In this document: positions 20,681-32,780 of the stretch, piece by piece
Layout: each line of letters begins with the position of its first letter
Numbering within the stretch: the first letter of the stretch is position 1
NCBI GenBank assembly: GCA_017979445.1
Contig: CM030715.1
Span: 31,989,756-32,053,755, forward strand
Origin: Akebia trifoliata
Taxonomy: Eukaryota; Streptophyta; Magnoliopsida; Ranunculales; Lardizabalaceae
DNA: 64,000 nt
Reading direction: 5' to 3'
Notes under the pieces: generated by a model
What the model was told of the DNA's origin: nothing
Databases searched by the model: none
The model's input: only the letters and a program-made list of their open reading frames with translations
Program-made: the position numbers and the translations under genes

Positions 20681-21483
20681 ACTATAAAAATAAATGTGGG
20701 TGATTATAATTTGGGCAATTTGTGATTTAGGGGAGGGGGTTGCATTGCTAGAGACGCTTTGAGACTACTTTGTGGGTTAGATGTGATTGTTTTAGAAACC
20801 TCGTTCAACAATTTTGGGTTCTGACGGAGGGCGTAAGGTCAAGTAATTTGTCCGTTTTTTTGTGGCATTTGAAACAGATTCTATTTTACTGGCCAAGGCA
20901 TTGGTGAAGGGAGGATCGTACCCCTACGTACCCCTGGATGATCGATGAATCATTGAAGATTTGTTGGGATTGTTTGAAACATATTTCTTGGACCATCTCT
21001 CATGGTAAATTAGAGTTAAGTATCCTATATACGTTTCATATTTAATTATACAAAAGGATTTGATCTTAGGGTGAAGTGAGAATCAAAAAACAGTTTTTAT
21101 GTATAATTAAAATTGTATAATGTTGGGTAATAAAGTGGGTAACCCATAAAAGTACTCCTAGTTTTGTTTACTTAGTGATTCCATCATTGTTCACTAGAAT
21201 CAGTTGCAATCTTTTGTATAACTATGCTAACTAATTGGATATAATACTAGTAAAGTCAGAATCAAAAACATTTTCTACAATTAAATTATACTAAGTTAGG
21301 CAATCCATCCAACTCAATAGTTTACTTATTGATTCCATCATTGTCTATTTTGATAACCTTGAGAATCAGTTGATTTCAATTTCGTCCGTCGTGATTAAGG
21401 TAAGATTCAATATTTTGATCAGATATTCTAAATAATTTATATAATCCTAACGAAGATAATGATAGGATGTATCACTGTCGTAT
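20681..21483. other. Intergenic, no gene seen
   Basis: It contains two loosely repeated blocks (around 21060-21210 and 21250-21370) with ACTTAGTGATTCCATCATTG and ACTTATTGATTCCATCATTG, suggesting an old local duplication. No gene. Confidence 0.4.
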
Positions 21484-21491
21484 CCCTTATT

Positions 21492-21991
21492 TAGGGGTCC
21501 CACCCCAAAAAATAAGAGCTAGGGCCTTCATATTGAGCCGCAAAGATAGGGCCAAGCTTAATAATTTTCAGCTCGTTAAATTTGGGTTGGGCTATACTCT
21601 TATAGTGCCCTACCTGGCCTGACTATCTATTAATCTTATAGAAATATTTATTAGAAAAATATTTTTCTAATAAAATTAAAATATATTATCTAATCACAAT
21701 TTAACTCTCATTTATAATTTTCACAAGTTAATAAGACACTAATTTCAACTTCCATTGGATAGTCTTTAAACATGCACACAAAAAATTATTATTAAGAGAT
21801 TTTTTTTTCATTAAAAATATTGAATTTTAGCCATTTTATTTGGGTCAAGCCCGAACCCATTAGGGCTGGGTTTGGGCTTACTTTACTTTGGCCCAATATT
21901 AATATAGGACTAATCTAGGAATTACCAGCCTCTTCAGGACCGGGTTAGGACTCAATCAAGTCTGGCCCGAACCCACCTATTGACACCCCTG
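21492..21991. mobile_element. hAT-like non-autonomous element with perfect 8-bp duplication
   Basis: A perfect CCCTTATT direct repeat flanks the element (21484-21491 and 21992-21999). The left end is TAGGGGTCCC and the right end is the complement of CAGGGGTGTCAATAGG, as expected for hAT termini. The 500-bp interior has no transposase. Confidence 0.7.
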
Positions 21992-22689
21992 CCCTTATTA
22001 CAATTCATTATAACTTAATACTCTGTTATAAGGTTGACTGAAGCAGAAGGCCAATTTTAATGGATCCTTGGAATTTGATTTTTTTTTCTTTAAGGACTTT
22101 ATTTGAGAGAGCTACTATTGGTACTCCGACCTTTACTTATTACATCCCAATTGAATCTTAAAACACACTCTTCAAACAATAATAGAAGTTTGGCTCAAAT
22201 TATAATTTCTAACATTACAAAATATTATATCACTCGTTCGAACAATTCAAACTGACTTCATTGCTACACAAACAATGAAGCGTGAAGCTAGATTCCCAAA
22301 TTAAAATTAGAAATTGGATCTATATTGAAAAAAATGGCAAACTTGCTCTTTAGTGGCTCAAGCAACAAACTTGGCGCAATATAAATGGGGAACAATCCTT
22401 TGTGGAGAGGCCATGCTGAAAAATAAAATCTAGCACATCATATGCATAATGATCATGACTGGGATAAGATTTGATAATATAAAATAAAATAAAATAAGTT
22501 TAGATCGAAAATGAACTGTCACTGAATTCCAAAATACCGAAGAAGGGATTTTGGTATGTATACCACGTGGTGCTCTCTCAACTGTCTACCTAAACTACGG
22601 GGAACTATAGAAAAATAAAGTACGATAGATCTACTCCAAATTATAACAATAAAGACATTCAAAACATTACAAACACATATAAAGTGGAG

Positions 22690-23220
22690 AGCTCATAGTT
22701 TTACAACTCAAGCATCGAGCCGTTTGCTTCATAGATCACAATGAGCTCATGTTTTCATGGCTAAAGCAAGGATCTCATTGTTTCATGGTATTACAAATCA
22801 ATGAGGTCGTTGCTTTACGAAGTTTCAAATAAATGAGTTCGTCGCTTCATGACAATTCAAAGAAATGAGATAGAACCTTCATAACATTTAAAGAAACGAA
22901 CTCGCTCCTACATGGATCAATCGACGAGTTCATTGTACATATCAATGGATGAGATAAGCTAATTAATTAAGTAAACCAAAGGAGCTTAATGGATCAAGTG
23001 AAATAATCAACGCTACATGGCATTTCAAAACGGCAAGCTTGTGACTTCAAGACTCAAATAAATGAAGACCCATTATTAAGGCATACAAAATATTCCAAAA
23101 TGTAACAACGTAACACGTCGCTTCATGATATTTTAAAGCGACGATGACCTTGTTGCTTAACGAAATCTACAAGCGGCAAGGTCGTAGCTTTGCTTGATCC
23201 AATGCAACGAGCTCATTGTT
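22690..23220. repeat. Degenerate tandem repeat, period about 30-37 bases
   Basis: Repeated variants of GAGCTCGTTGCTTCATGACA and TTTCAAATAAATGAG follow one another: examples near 22735, 22770, 22805, 22840, 22880, 22925 and 23110. Spacing varies and identity is low, so it is an old satellite-like array. Confidence 0.65.
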
Positions 23221-23228
23221 TTATTTAG

Positions 23229-24211
23229 GATTGTCAATGGATAGTCGAAATCCAAAAAATTGGATATTATTTGAAATTTTAGAATATCAAATTCGGATTC
23301 GGATAATTTTGAATATCTGATAGCATTTCGGATACGAATTCGGATATCGATGAATTCGATTCAAAATCGAAAATAAATAAATATTATTTTATTTTTATTT
23401 TAAATAAATGATTTTTTTAAGACTTAAAACAATAGAAAAGATTACAGACTTATCTTTCCCATTCGAGTCTTTGAGACACAGAGACCTCAGCCCTCAAGGC
23501 CTTCAACGACCTCTGCGGCTCAACCCCTTATCGCCTCGCAACCTCATCTCATCCTCACGACAGCCCCTTGTGGCCATGGCCTCACCTTCGGCATCGACGT
23601 CGGAATCTCTCTCTCTTTCTCTCTTTGAAAGATCTTAGCCACTTCTTCTCTCTTTCCAAATCGATTTCATCTCACTCAATGGCTCAGTCCCTCATCGCCT
23701 CATGACTTCACCTCTTCTTCACGACCTCAACCCCTTGTGGTCATGGCCTCACTTTCGGCATCTACGTCGGAATCTCTCTCTCTCTAAAAGTTTTTAGCGA
23801 CTTCACCCATGTTAGACTTATTATTATTTTTCTTCTCTCTCTCCAAATCGATTTTTCATCTCTGGTTTCTTTGCTCGACCTCTTTGATCATCATTTTTGT
23901 TTAGTCGGATGGCCTGCCCAATTGGGACAATGTTAGAAAAAGTTGGTGTGGTAATAGAATTTCTCTAAATACATTTCAGATAATTTTCAAATAACAAATA
24001 AATTTCGAATAATTTTTTAATTCGATTTGCAATTGGATTCGAATTGAGTAATATCGGATATCACAAATCAAATTCGAATCAGATACCGATAATTTATTCG
24101 GATACGAATTCGAATATTGGTTAGTGATATCCGATCAAATTTAAATTTGAATTCAAATATCACTAATTTTTTTGAATTCAAATTCAAATATGACACTATT
24201 TGTTGACAATC
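23229..24211. mobile_element. Non-autonomous TIR element with internal duplication
   Basis: Left end GATTGTCAATGGATAGTC; the complement of the right end starts GATTGTCAACAAATAGTG. Both flanks of the interior are rich in GGATATCGAATTCG-like motifs. The GC-rich centre (23480-23810) contains two copies of a block with CCCCTTGTGGCCATGGCCTC and TCGGAATCTCTCTCTC. A plus ORF at 23408-23638 falls in this block and is not convincing. Confidence 0.5.
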
Positions 24212-25955
24212 ATAATTTTATTAACCCTAATCCTAAAATAAAAGTGGATGGCTCTTCACTTTGAAACAATTGAAGTCTCAAGCTTATACATGAATTAATA
24301 GAAATGAAGAAAATAGTTGCAACATTACATAAGTCTTTGATTTAGAGCCATTGTCCGTATGAGAGACAAAATCACGTTACGAGGTTCGTTAATATAATAG
24401 CGAACCACATACCTAACGATCCCCTAATTTAAGTAAATTTTAAAAATGTCACCAAGGTTTGATAAATATTAAAGATACCCCCTTGACCTGAGTCTTATAT
24501 ATTCTTTAAGATTGACATAAATCACTTAAATATCCGCCGGCGAATTACCTCTACGAATCGGGTTGGTCCAAGAGTGACAAATTGCCACGTCAGCCGCGTA
24601 TCAAAACCGCGTGTTTGTTTGAAGATACTTATGAACATCAAACATTTTGTATGCATGACAATAGCAAATTATCATATTCGATGACATGGCAACCTCTGAA
24701 GACTTTGTATCACTTTTTTGATGTCAAAGTCCAATCAAAGCCTTTGGCGTAAGCGACCATAAGGACGAAGGACGAAACATTAATGGTTTTCGTTGGATAA
24801 GTGTGCACTGTGCAGAGGCGAGTCATAAGAGATTGTCCGAAGGTCAAGTCACCGAATCGTGATAATGACTATCCACGTGGCAAACTCAATCATGGCACAA
24901 ATCTACGGTTCCAAACTTATCACGACTCGATTACAAACGAGTCGTGATCCAAAACGGTGTCCTGTTCTTCCTATGGCAACATTTGCCATTGTAAAACTCT
25001 TTATTAAGATAACGAATCAATCGTATGATGTCACATATATTAAAAAAATAAAAATAAAAATTATTAGTGTAGAGTTAATTGAGTAGAAAATTTTTCAGGT
25101 GTTTTAAAATTTTCAATTTTACTATCTTTCTTGATACACATGGTATCATGTCATTGGTTCATTAGTTCAGAATAAAAAATTTATTACAACAAAGCTTTCT
25201 TTCAGATTGATTAATATCCTACATGTCTTAAAAATAATATTTTTTTCTAAGGATGATTAAAGAATTAAAAATGGACGACCGTTAAACTTGCAAAATAAAA
25301 CTAGTAGATTTTGTTGTATTTACGATGTGACGTCCTTGAAATGATTGAAAAGCTCTACTAAAAGAACACTACAAACTACAAACTACAAACTAAAAAGGAT
25401 TTGTTCTCGTTGATGTGGGTTGGGAGTATAATAACCGTCTTTTCATAAGTCTGCATTTATGAAAAGATGCGAATGGTAAAACTAACTACTAGAGCTGTCA
25501 ATGGGTAGGTTTGGATATGGTTTTAGTGAGTCCAAACCCAATTCAAAAGATGCGAACCCTACCTAGACCACTCCTATAACCCAATTGAGACTAAGTGACT
25601 AAGCCTTATTGTGGTCTTAATATGGTTTCAAAACTCATTTGAGATTAAGACATATTGCCCGAGTCGTCTCGTTATTAAGTATGGATGAGACAGATGAATA
25701 GACAAGTCAATTTTTCGGATGAGATATTAAATCCCATTTTCATTTATCATTTTCTTGAACGAGACATCTCAAATGTATCGAAAAACTCATTCGAGACGTC
25801 TCGATATCTGGCATGAATGAGACGAGATGCAACACCGAGTTTTAAAATCATGGGTCCTAATGAGTTCATTGAATTTAAAATTAATGTCTTAATCTATAAT
25901 TATTATAGATGATAATTAAATTGTAAGTATGCAAAATTTTTTTATTAATGTTGAA
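24212..25955. other. Intergenic, no gene seen
   Basis: A fragment of foldback family 1 lies at about 24858-24930 (ACTATCCACGTGGCAAACTC) and a single hAT-like end at about 25489 (GAGCTGTCAATGGGTAGG). The rest is unassigned. Confidence 0.4.
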
Positions 25956-26090
25956 GTGACTTCAGTGGGGGGACATTTTGAGATTATGGCAGGTGCATGC
26001 CCGTAGATACATTTCTCCGAGATACGAGAAAAATGCATCTACAGACATATGCACGCCACCACATTAAGGTGTCCACCCCGCTAAGGTCAC
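25956..26090. mobile_element. Foldback MITE, 135 bp
   Basis: GTGACTTCAGTGGGGGGACA at the left pairs with GTGTCCACCCCGCTAAGGTCAC (read in two parts) at the right. The centre pairs GTAGATACATTTCTC with GAGAAAAATGCATCTAC. Confidence 0.65.
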
Positions 26091-27203
26091 TCTAACACGA
26101 CTCTATATATTTTTTTTACTTTTATATAAGTTTAATTATAAAAATATCCAGCTAAGGGTTGGAATCCATTGCCTCATGGAAAAAACACATGATCCAAACC
26201 CTTTAAACACAAAATCCAATAGTTGAGATTTATGAGTATCTTGATAGCACAAATCTCAGAGATACTTATCCTAAGGATAAATCTCAACAATTGGATTTTG
26301 TATTTAAGGGGTTGGGCTAATGTGTTTTTTTCGTGAGTCATTCTTAAGAGTCAAGCAATCCTAACTCTTTATCTAATTAAATATATTATAAATATTTCTA
26401 TAAATGTGGCAGTTGAGTAGGTTGAACTGAGCATTATTAGACCCTAGTATCCCTACTAGCAACATGGGTTTGTTCCCTCTAGTCATGTGTTTACAACTGC
26501 ACATCCCCATAAATATGCGTAATTATGTATTTTGAAGGAAAAAAATTTATGATTCTTACACATGCCACATCGAGTTTTTGAGTTATTCTGTGAGATTGAG
26601 TTAGAAATTGAGCACTTAAATAGTAAATTGCCTTGTATTGCTCCATTTAAGAAAGATGAAATCAATAAATGAAACTTTGAATGCAGATATTAAAGATGGT
26701 CATGGGGGCGTTGGGACGACTGGTAAGAGGAGTAAAGAAGAGAGAAGCTTTAAGAGTTAATTGTAAAGAGTGTCTTCTCCTTAGTCCCATTCCCACTTCA
26801 CTCACTCTCCTTAAAAACCTTCCCAACTAACAATACATGACATCAGATGAGATGAGATGAGATGTGGGTTCCACCACACCATCACCTTCACCTTATATTA
26901 GTATGTAGGTAAGGATGGGAAGGATAGCTTTGGTGTTGATGGATGGATGGACAAAAACTCAACTTATTACACAAAAACACATCATACTTGGGCCCACTAA
27001 CCATTACCTTATTATGAACAAACAAGAGGTGACCGACAAATTCGATAGTAGAAGATTTGGTGCTATTGGGTCCACATAATTTATGATTTACAATCAGGAC
27101 CACTTGCACATGATTTCAGCCTACACATCTAAAATCAGTTTGATTGTCTACTTCGAGCAAAATAATTTGAACAATTTTTGTCATTATTTTTTGGTTAACT
27201 AAT
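26091..27203. other. Intergenic, no gene seen
   Basis: An inverted pair near 26165-26340 (GATTTATGAGTATC and CTTATCCTAAGGATAAATCTC) suggests another small foldback, and a family-1 fragment lies at about 26490-26575. No gene is supported. Confidence 0.4.
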
Positions 27204-27545
27204 GGATCTGGTGATCGAATGGCTTGGAAGGATTGATCAGGCTGATTTTAAGGGTGGGCCACACATCACAAGCCAATAAACTTGAAAATGATTTTGCCAC
27301 TTGGCATTTTTATGGGGCTGGTGTCATTGATTATATTTCAATGAGCCGGGACCATGAAATCAATTTTCTTTAAAAAATTTAGGTCTCCTTTTCACGCAAT
27401 ATACTGAGCAATGCCAAAGCTTTGAATTGCATTTAAGAAGGAAAAATGTTAAAACAACATCAATGGCCTTCTTAGGCCCACTTCTTATGGTGGACTACCA
27501 ACATAAAAAAATCAGCTTGATTGGTGATTCACAACCACTAGATCC
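27204..27545. mobile_element. MITE with about 40-bp TIRs
   Basis: Left GGATCTGGTGATCGAATGGC then GATTGATCAGGCTGATTTT; the complement of the right reads GGATCTAGTGGTTGTGAATC then ACCAATCAAGCTGATTTTTT. A further similar end at 27600-27650 suggests a nested or adjacent copy. Confidence 0.55.
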
Positions 27546-29366
27546 AAATACCAAAAGACAGCAAATATAATGATCAGAGTTACCCATTGAAAAAAGTTGG
27601 AATTGAATGGTCACGATTAATCGATCAAGCTGATTTTTGCTGAGTAGGTCCACAAAGTCATAGATCAAATGATCATAAGACAGTGGGCTTGCGAGAGATG
27701 AGGAATTACTTGGCTTATATTTCTACTTCTTCATGTCTTTATCTCATTGGATCATTGGACAATTTGAGTTCAACGACACTGGATCCTAAAAGAATCCCTC
27801 CCAGCATTAATCCAGCGCATCTGTATTCAGTAGTCAAAGTCAAAGCTACCGACCCTTATCACGTGTCTGCACCACATGCATCTTGTGAGCGCATTTGAGC
27901 CTCATAAGTATGAAATCATTTCTCATGTTTTTATTACATATGAGCAAGTAAATTTAATTACTAACATCTGAAAATAATTGAAAGTAATAGCACAACAGAT
28001 CCAAACCGTTGGATTCAAACATTATAACTTCGATAAAATCATGATCAGGGGCAGATTTAGAGTGGGGGAACGTCTATGGATTAGTGAGCTATTGTGACAG
28101 AGTTTAACGATGGATAAAAAATTCTGTCACTATTGCCCTACAATTTTTTTTCCCTCTCTTATTTACCCCCACAACTATTTTTTCATTCTTAATTGTTCTC
28201 ACAAAAAAAAAGATTCTACTATTGATTACTCCCACATAAGCAAAATCCTGACTCCGCCCCAGATCATGATTAACATAATTTTAAATATTCTCTAGACTTA
28301 ACTCAATTATGGTTTAAATTAATAATATCAATCAAGACCAATACAAAACATTAAATGTTTCAAGAATTTATTGAGTTTGTATCAAATATATTGTTTGATA
28401 TCATATCAAATTTTTTATTAACTAAAACATTCGATCGAAAATATATTTTAGACCATGGAGTCAACCAAGTCATTTTGATATCACCATGTAATAGCAAGAT
28501 TTATAATATGAATCATCAACTCATTCTACATCTAATATGACTCAATTGAAATAGGATGAGTTACCAAATCATACTATGAAATGATTTTATTTAATGGGAC
28601 AGTAACGCAATCCAAATTATACATAAAATCTATAAAAAAAAGATTTTTATTTTTATCTTTATCTTTATAGTAAATAAAGTGTATTTAAGTAAATATTGCA
28701 GATACTAATTTGATTAAATACCAGTTTTACCCGTTATCATAACGTTAAAAAATAAAAACGACAAAAATGTGATTTAGTAATCATGAATATGATATCTTGT
28801 AATATGTGCTGTCATGGTAATTTCGAAATATCTTGTCCTTTAGTAGGTAAAATTTCTCATGAAAATATCAGTTACAGTTAATAAAACTCAACCGAGTCAA
28901 TTGGATTCTATATGTATATATTGATAAAAATAATTAATTTTAATAAATCTAATATTTATTATCTAAATAAAAACATAATCTTGTAAAGATCATCTTTCGA
29001 TCCATCTTATTTTATTAAAAATATAAATATAATTGTTTGAATATAAACATAAACAAATTTAAATCGACTGACTCGGTCAAGTCAATTTGGTATCCTAGGG
29101 AAAGAATTACCGAGTTTTAAAACCATGTGGCTCACTGGTCAAGTGGGTCCAATCTTGAAGTACTACATTATGAAGCTAGTACTGGCACTATGACAACCGC
29201 ATCCATATCCAATAACTCAAAGCCATGACTCAGCTTCACTGCTATTCATGAAACCAGCACCGCTTTCTACTATATTCCAGCAAAGATTACTGAGATTCAT
29301 CAAATCTCCTGCAAACCGCAAACATTAGTTTTTCTTCTTCTTCAACATCTCTCTGTGTAAAACAAA
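27546..29366. other. Region upstream of the subtilase gene
   Basis: Mostly AT-rich and without recognisable genes. Bases from about 29130 onward are less AT-rich and probably form the subtilase promoter and 5' UTR, but I see no motif that I would call. Confidence 0.4.
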
Positions 29367-31718
29367 ATGACTAGAAATCCTGTAAAATGGCTGTTAGTCT
29401 ACCTAACATGTCATCTAACACTCACCATTGCTGTCTCCACAACAACAACAACAATTCCCTCTCCAAAGAATACATATATCGTCCATATGGACGAATACAA
29501 ACTACCAGAATCCTTCACCAATCGCCTCAATTGGTACTCATCAACCATTACTTCTGTACTCACCAAACCCCAAAGTACCTATCAAGCAGTAGAAGATACA
29601 CCTGAGAGCAGAATCATTTACAGTTATGGAACTGCTTTCCATGGCTTCGCAGCCAGGCTTACCGAAGATGAAGCCAAGAGATTAGAACAGGAACATGGTG
29701 TGGTTGCTGTGTACCCAGAGACAATTTACCAATTACACACCACAAGGAGCCCAGAGTTCCTTGGGATCGCACCCGAAAACAGTAACAGTGTCTGGTCCGA
29801 GACATTTTCTGACCATGATGTTGTAGTTGGAGTGCTAGACACAGGGGTATGGCCCGAGAGCGAGAGCTTCAATGACACAGGAATGACACAAGTTCCTGCA
29901 CGTTGGAAAGGTGCCTGTGAGATTGGCCGAGGTTTCACTAAACACCATTGTAACAAAAAGATTATCGGTGCTCGTATATTTTACCGAGGGTACGAAGCTT
30001 CTTTGGGTAGAATTAACGAGCAAGAAGAGTATAAGTCTCCGAGGGACCAAGATGGGCACGGTACTCACACAGCCTCGACCGCCACGGGCTTCCCTGTGAA
30101 AGGAGCAAGCCTTTTGGGATATGCCCGTGGCACGGCACGAGGAATGGCACCAAATGCAAGAGTGGCAGTTTACAAGGTTTGTTGGGTTGGTGGGTGTTTT
30201 AGTTCAGATATTCTATCTGCAGTGGACCGAGCTGTAGCTGATGGTGTCAACGTATTATCGATCTCGTTAGGTGGTGGGGTTTCTTCTTATTATCGTGATA
30301 GTTTAGCGATAGCTGCTTTTGGTGCTATGGAGAATGGTGTTTTTGTTTCTTGTTCAGCTGGTAATGGTGGTCCTGATCCAGCTAGTCTAACAAATGTATC
30401 TCCATGGATTACTACTGTTGGAGCTAGCACCATGGATAGGGATTTCCCTTCCATTGTAAAGCTAGGGAGTGGTCAGGTTCTAAAAGGGGTCTCTCTCTAC
30501 AGAGGTCGGATGAACTTGTCAACAAAGAAGCAATACCCGTTAGTTTATTCGGGTGGCAATTCGAGCAGTCCGGATCCAAGCTCGTTGTGCCTTGAAGGAA
30601 CTTTGGATCCGCATATTGTGAGCGGGAAGATCGTGATATGTGACCGTGGCATTAGTCCGCGAGTGCAAAAAGGTCAGGTTGTGAAAGATGCGGGCGGTGT
30701 AGGAATGATTCTAGCGAACACTGATGTAAATGGGGAGGAGTTGGTTGCAGATTGCCATCTTCTTCCAGCAGTTGCGGTTGGGGAAATAGTCGGAAAAGCG
30801 ATCAAGAATTATGCCTTGACCAATTCACATCCAACTGCAACACTAGCCTTCTTAGGAACGAAATTAGGTATCCGTCCTTCACCGGTGGTGGCAGCATTCT
30901 CGTCTAGAGGACCTAATTTCCTCACATTGGAAATTCTGAAGCCCGATGTAGTTGCACCAGGTGTGAACATCCTTGCTGCATGGTCTGGGCAAACAGGTCC
31001 ATCAAGCTTGCCAACTGATCATCGAAGAGTCAACTTCAACATCTTGTCGGGAACCTCTATGTCGTGCCCCCACGTTAGTGGGGTTGCAGCTTTGCTTAAG
31101 GCCAGACACCCGGAATGGAGTCCGGCCGCAATCAAATCAGCTCTGATGACCACAGCTTATGTGCATGATAACACTTATAACCCTCTTGTAGATGCTTCAA
31201 CGGGTGCAGCTTCAAACCCCTTTGAACATGGGGCTGGACACATAAACCCATCTAAAGCTCTTGACCCTGGCCTAATATACGATATTGGCGTGCTCGATTA
31301 TATCGAATTCCTTTGCACACAGAATCTGACCCCAACACAGCTGAAAGTCTTCACCAAATCCTCGAATCGATCCTGCCAACATGTTCTTGCTAATCCAGGG
31401 GATCTAAACTACCCGGCCATCTCTGCCATATTCCCAGAGAAGCTCTCTGTTTCGGTGTTGACCCTACACAGGACAGTAACCAATGTTGGTCCTCCCACTT
31501 CAACTTACCAAGCCAAAGTTTCACTATTCAAAGGTGCATCTGTCACAGTAGAACCAAAAACCCTGCACTTCACAAGCAAACTCCAGAAGCTATCATACAA
31601 GATCACCTTCACCACAAAGTCCAGGCAGTCCACACCAGATTTCGGAGGTTTGATGTGGACCGACGGGGTACATAAGGTCAGAAGCCCAATTGTAATCTCA
31701 TGGTTGCCACCAATTTAA
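29367..31718 (+). CDS. SBT1.3: Subtilisin-like serine protease SBT1.3 type, secreted
   Basis: One uninterrupted exon of 783 residues, typical of the plant SBT1 group. Residues 1-23 are a signal peptide; 37-125 form the I9 inhibitor propeptide (TYIVHMDEY to QLHTTRSPEFLG). The S8 catalytic domain contains Asp158 (VVVGVLDTGVWPES), His231 (RDQDGHGTHTAST), oxyanion Asn333 (SAGNGGPDP) and Ser564 (SGTSMSCPHVSG). A protease-associated insert lies between about 390 and 490 (KIVICDRG, ADCHLLPAVAVG). The fibronectin-III-like tail starts near 690 (RTVTNVG) and ends VRSPIVISWLPPI, as in SBT1.3. All catalytic residues are present, so it should be active in the cell wall. The start has A at -3 (AAAATGAC). 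Substrates are not predictable from sequence. Confidence 0.95.
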   Translation: MTRNPVKWLLVYLTCHLTLTIAVSTTTTTIPSPKNTYIVHMDEYKLPESFTNRLNWYSSTITSVLTKPQSTYQAVEDTPESRIIYSYGTAFHGFAARLTEDEAKRLEQEHGVVAVYPETIYQLHTTRSPEFLGIAPENSNSVWSETFSDHDVVVGVLDTGVWPESESFNDTGMTQVPARWKGACEIGRGFTKHHCNKKIIGARIFYRGYEASLGRINEQEEYKSPRDQDGHGTHTASTATGFPVKGASLLGYARGTARGMAPNARVAVYKVCWVGGCFSSDILSAVDRAVADGVNVLSISLGGGVSSYYRDSLAIAAFGAMENGVFVSCSAGNGGPDPASLTNVSPWITTVGASTMDRDFPSIVKLGSGQVLKGVSLYRGRMNLSTKKQYPLVYSGGNSSSPDPSSLCLEGTLDPHIVSGKIVICDRGISPRVQKGQVVKDAGGVGMILANTDVNGEELVADCHLLPAVAVGEIVGKAIKNYALTNSHPTATLAFLGTKLGIRPSPVVAAFSSRGPNFLTLEILKPDVVAPGVNILAAWSGQTGPSSLPTDHRRVNFNILSGTSMSCPHVSGVAALLKARHPEWSPAAIKSALMTTAYVHDNTYNPLVDASTGAASNPFEHGAGHINPSKALDPGLIYDIGVLDYIEFLCTQNLTPTQLKVFTKSSNRSCQHVLANPGDLNYPAISAIFPEKLSVSVLTLHRTVTNVGPPTSTYQAKVSLFKGASVTVEPKTLHFTSKLQKLSYKITFTTKSRQSTPDFGGLMWTDGVHKVRSPIVISWLPPI

Positions 31719-31784
31719 GTTATTTCTCCTGTATTTCGACTGAAATCTACCTTGCTTTAGAGAGAAGTTTCAAGTTTCAATTAC

Positions 31785-31790
31785 AATAAA
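31785..31790 (+). terminator. Polyadenylation signal AATAAA of the subtilase
   Basis: The canonical AATAAA lies 67 bases after the stop codon. A T-rich stretch follows at about 31818-31835. Confidence 0.5.
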
Positions 31791-31839
31791 CAGATGATTC
31801 CGAAAATGTTCTGGGGCTCATTTATTTTTATTGTATAGT

Positions 31840-32569
31840 GTTGCTTTTCCCTTTCTCTTAAACTGATTTGTATTGTTCAAGATGGACAAGTTTCAGGATT
31901 GAAAACTACTAAATAAACACCCACTTCTACTGGGAATGTGTTCTATAAAATTCAACTAGAAAGTATGCGTGTCTCGTTTACTTTTAATCATCACATCTGC
32001 ATAACAATAAAATCAGTGTTCCTTCATAAGGTCACATCTGCGTATACTTTTATAGTTCTCACTAACACTAGCACTTCTAGTAATGACTTTATTGCCAATG
32101 TCTGTGTCTGATTTATCTTCAGTTCAATACATAACAATGGATCGACCAATAAGAACGACAACTCTCAGCATCTGTGTAAATGACTATAGTACCATGAAAT
32201 AAAGCAACCCCAATTAGGCAATGACTATAGCACCATGAAAGACACCAGGAGACACGGAGATTCACTCGTCCTGTGAAGTGCCATGGGACTGGTTAGTGCA
32301 GCCAAGTGTTTATTCAGCTTAGGAAATATTCTGTATACTAACGACCATTTGGAGTTCTTGGTGCTATTCAGATCCATACCATGAATAGACGCTCAATTGA
32401 ATCTGGGCATGAAATCACTTGTGGGTTTTCCCTTTAGAAGAGGGATTCCTGGGACTTGGTGTGCGATTCAAGCAAGATTAATTTTGGTATGCAACTCTAA
32501 AGCACCTACTTTTATCAATCTAGAGCTACAATGAGACTAGTTCTGTACACATATGGTGTACATGGAGAT
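31840..32569. other. Intergenic, no gene seen
   Basis: Downstream flank of the subtilase. Two short blocks with TGACTATAGTACCATGAAA / TGACTATAGCACCATGAAAG (near 32180 and 32222) are a local duplication. Confidence 0.45.
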
Positions 32570-32780
32570 TTTATGATTGCTGTTTTTTTTGGCGAAGTTA
32601 AGTAAGAATTTCTCCGGATTTTCGTTTGAGGACTTTGTTTTTAGATGGGATAACTTATGTAACTAGCGAGCTCTTTATCTTGTCTTTCTTGTTTTTGCTT
32701 TCTTTCTTGGAGGCTCTCTCGGCCCCCCTTGTACTGTCCTTTTGTTTTTAAAAATCTTTATACTCATAAAAAAAAAGTTA
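32570..32780 (+). mobile_element. LINE 3'-end fragment
   Basis: A plus-strand block ending in GAGGCTCTCTCGGCCCCC, CTTGTACTG and a poly-A stretch (about 32767-32776). It is the same type of tail as the insert at 11010-11262 and preserves a short LINE-like C-terminal coding remnant. Confidence 0.55.

Noticed and set aside
29726..30068. Minus-strand ORFs within the subtilase
   Set aside because: Shadows of the long plus-strand coding frame.
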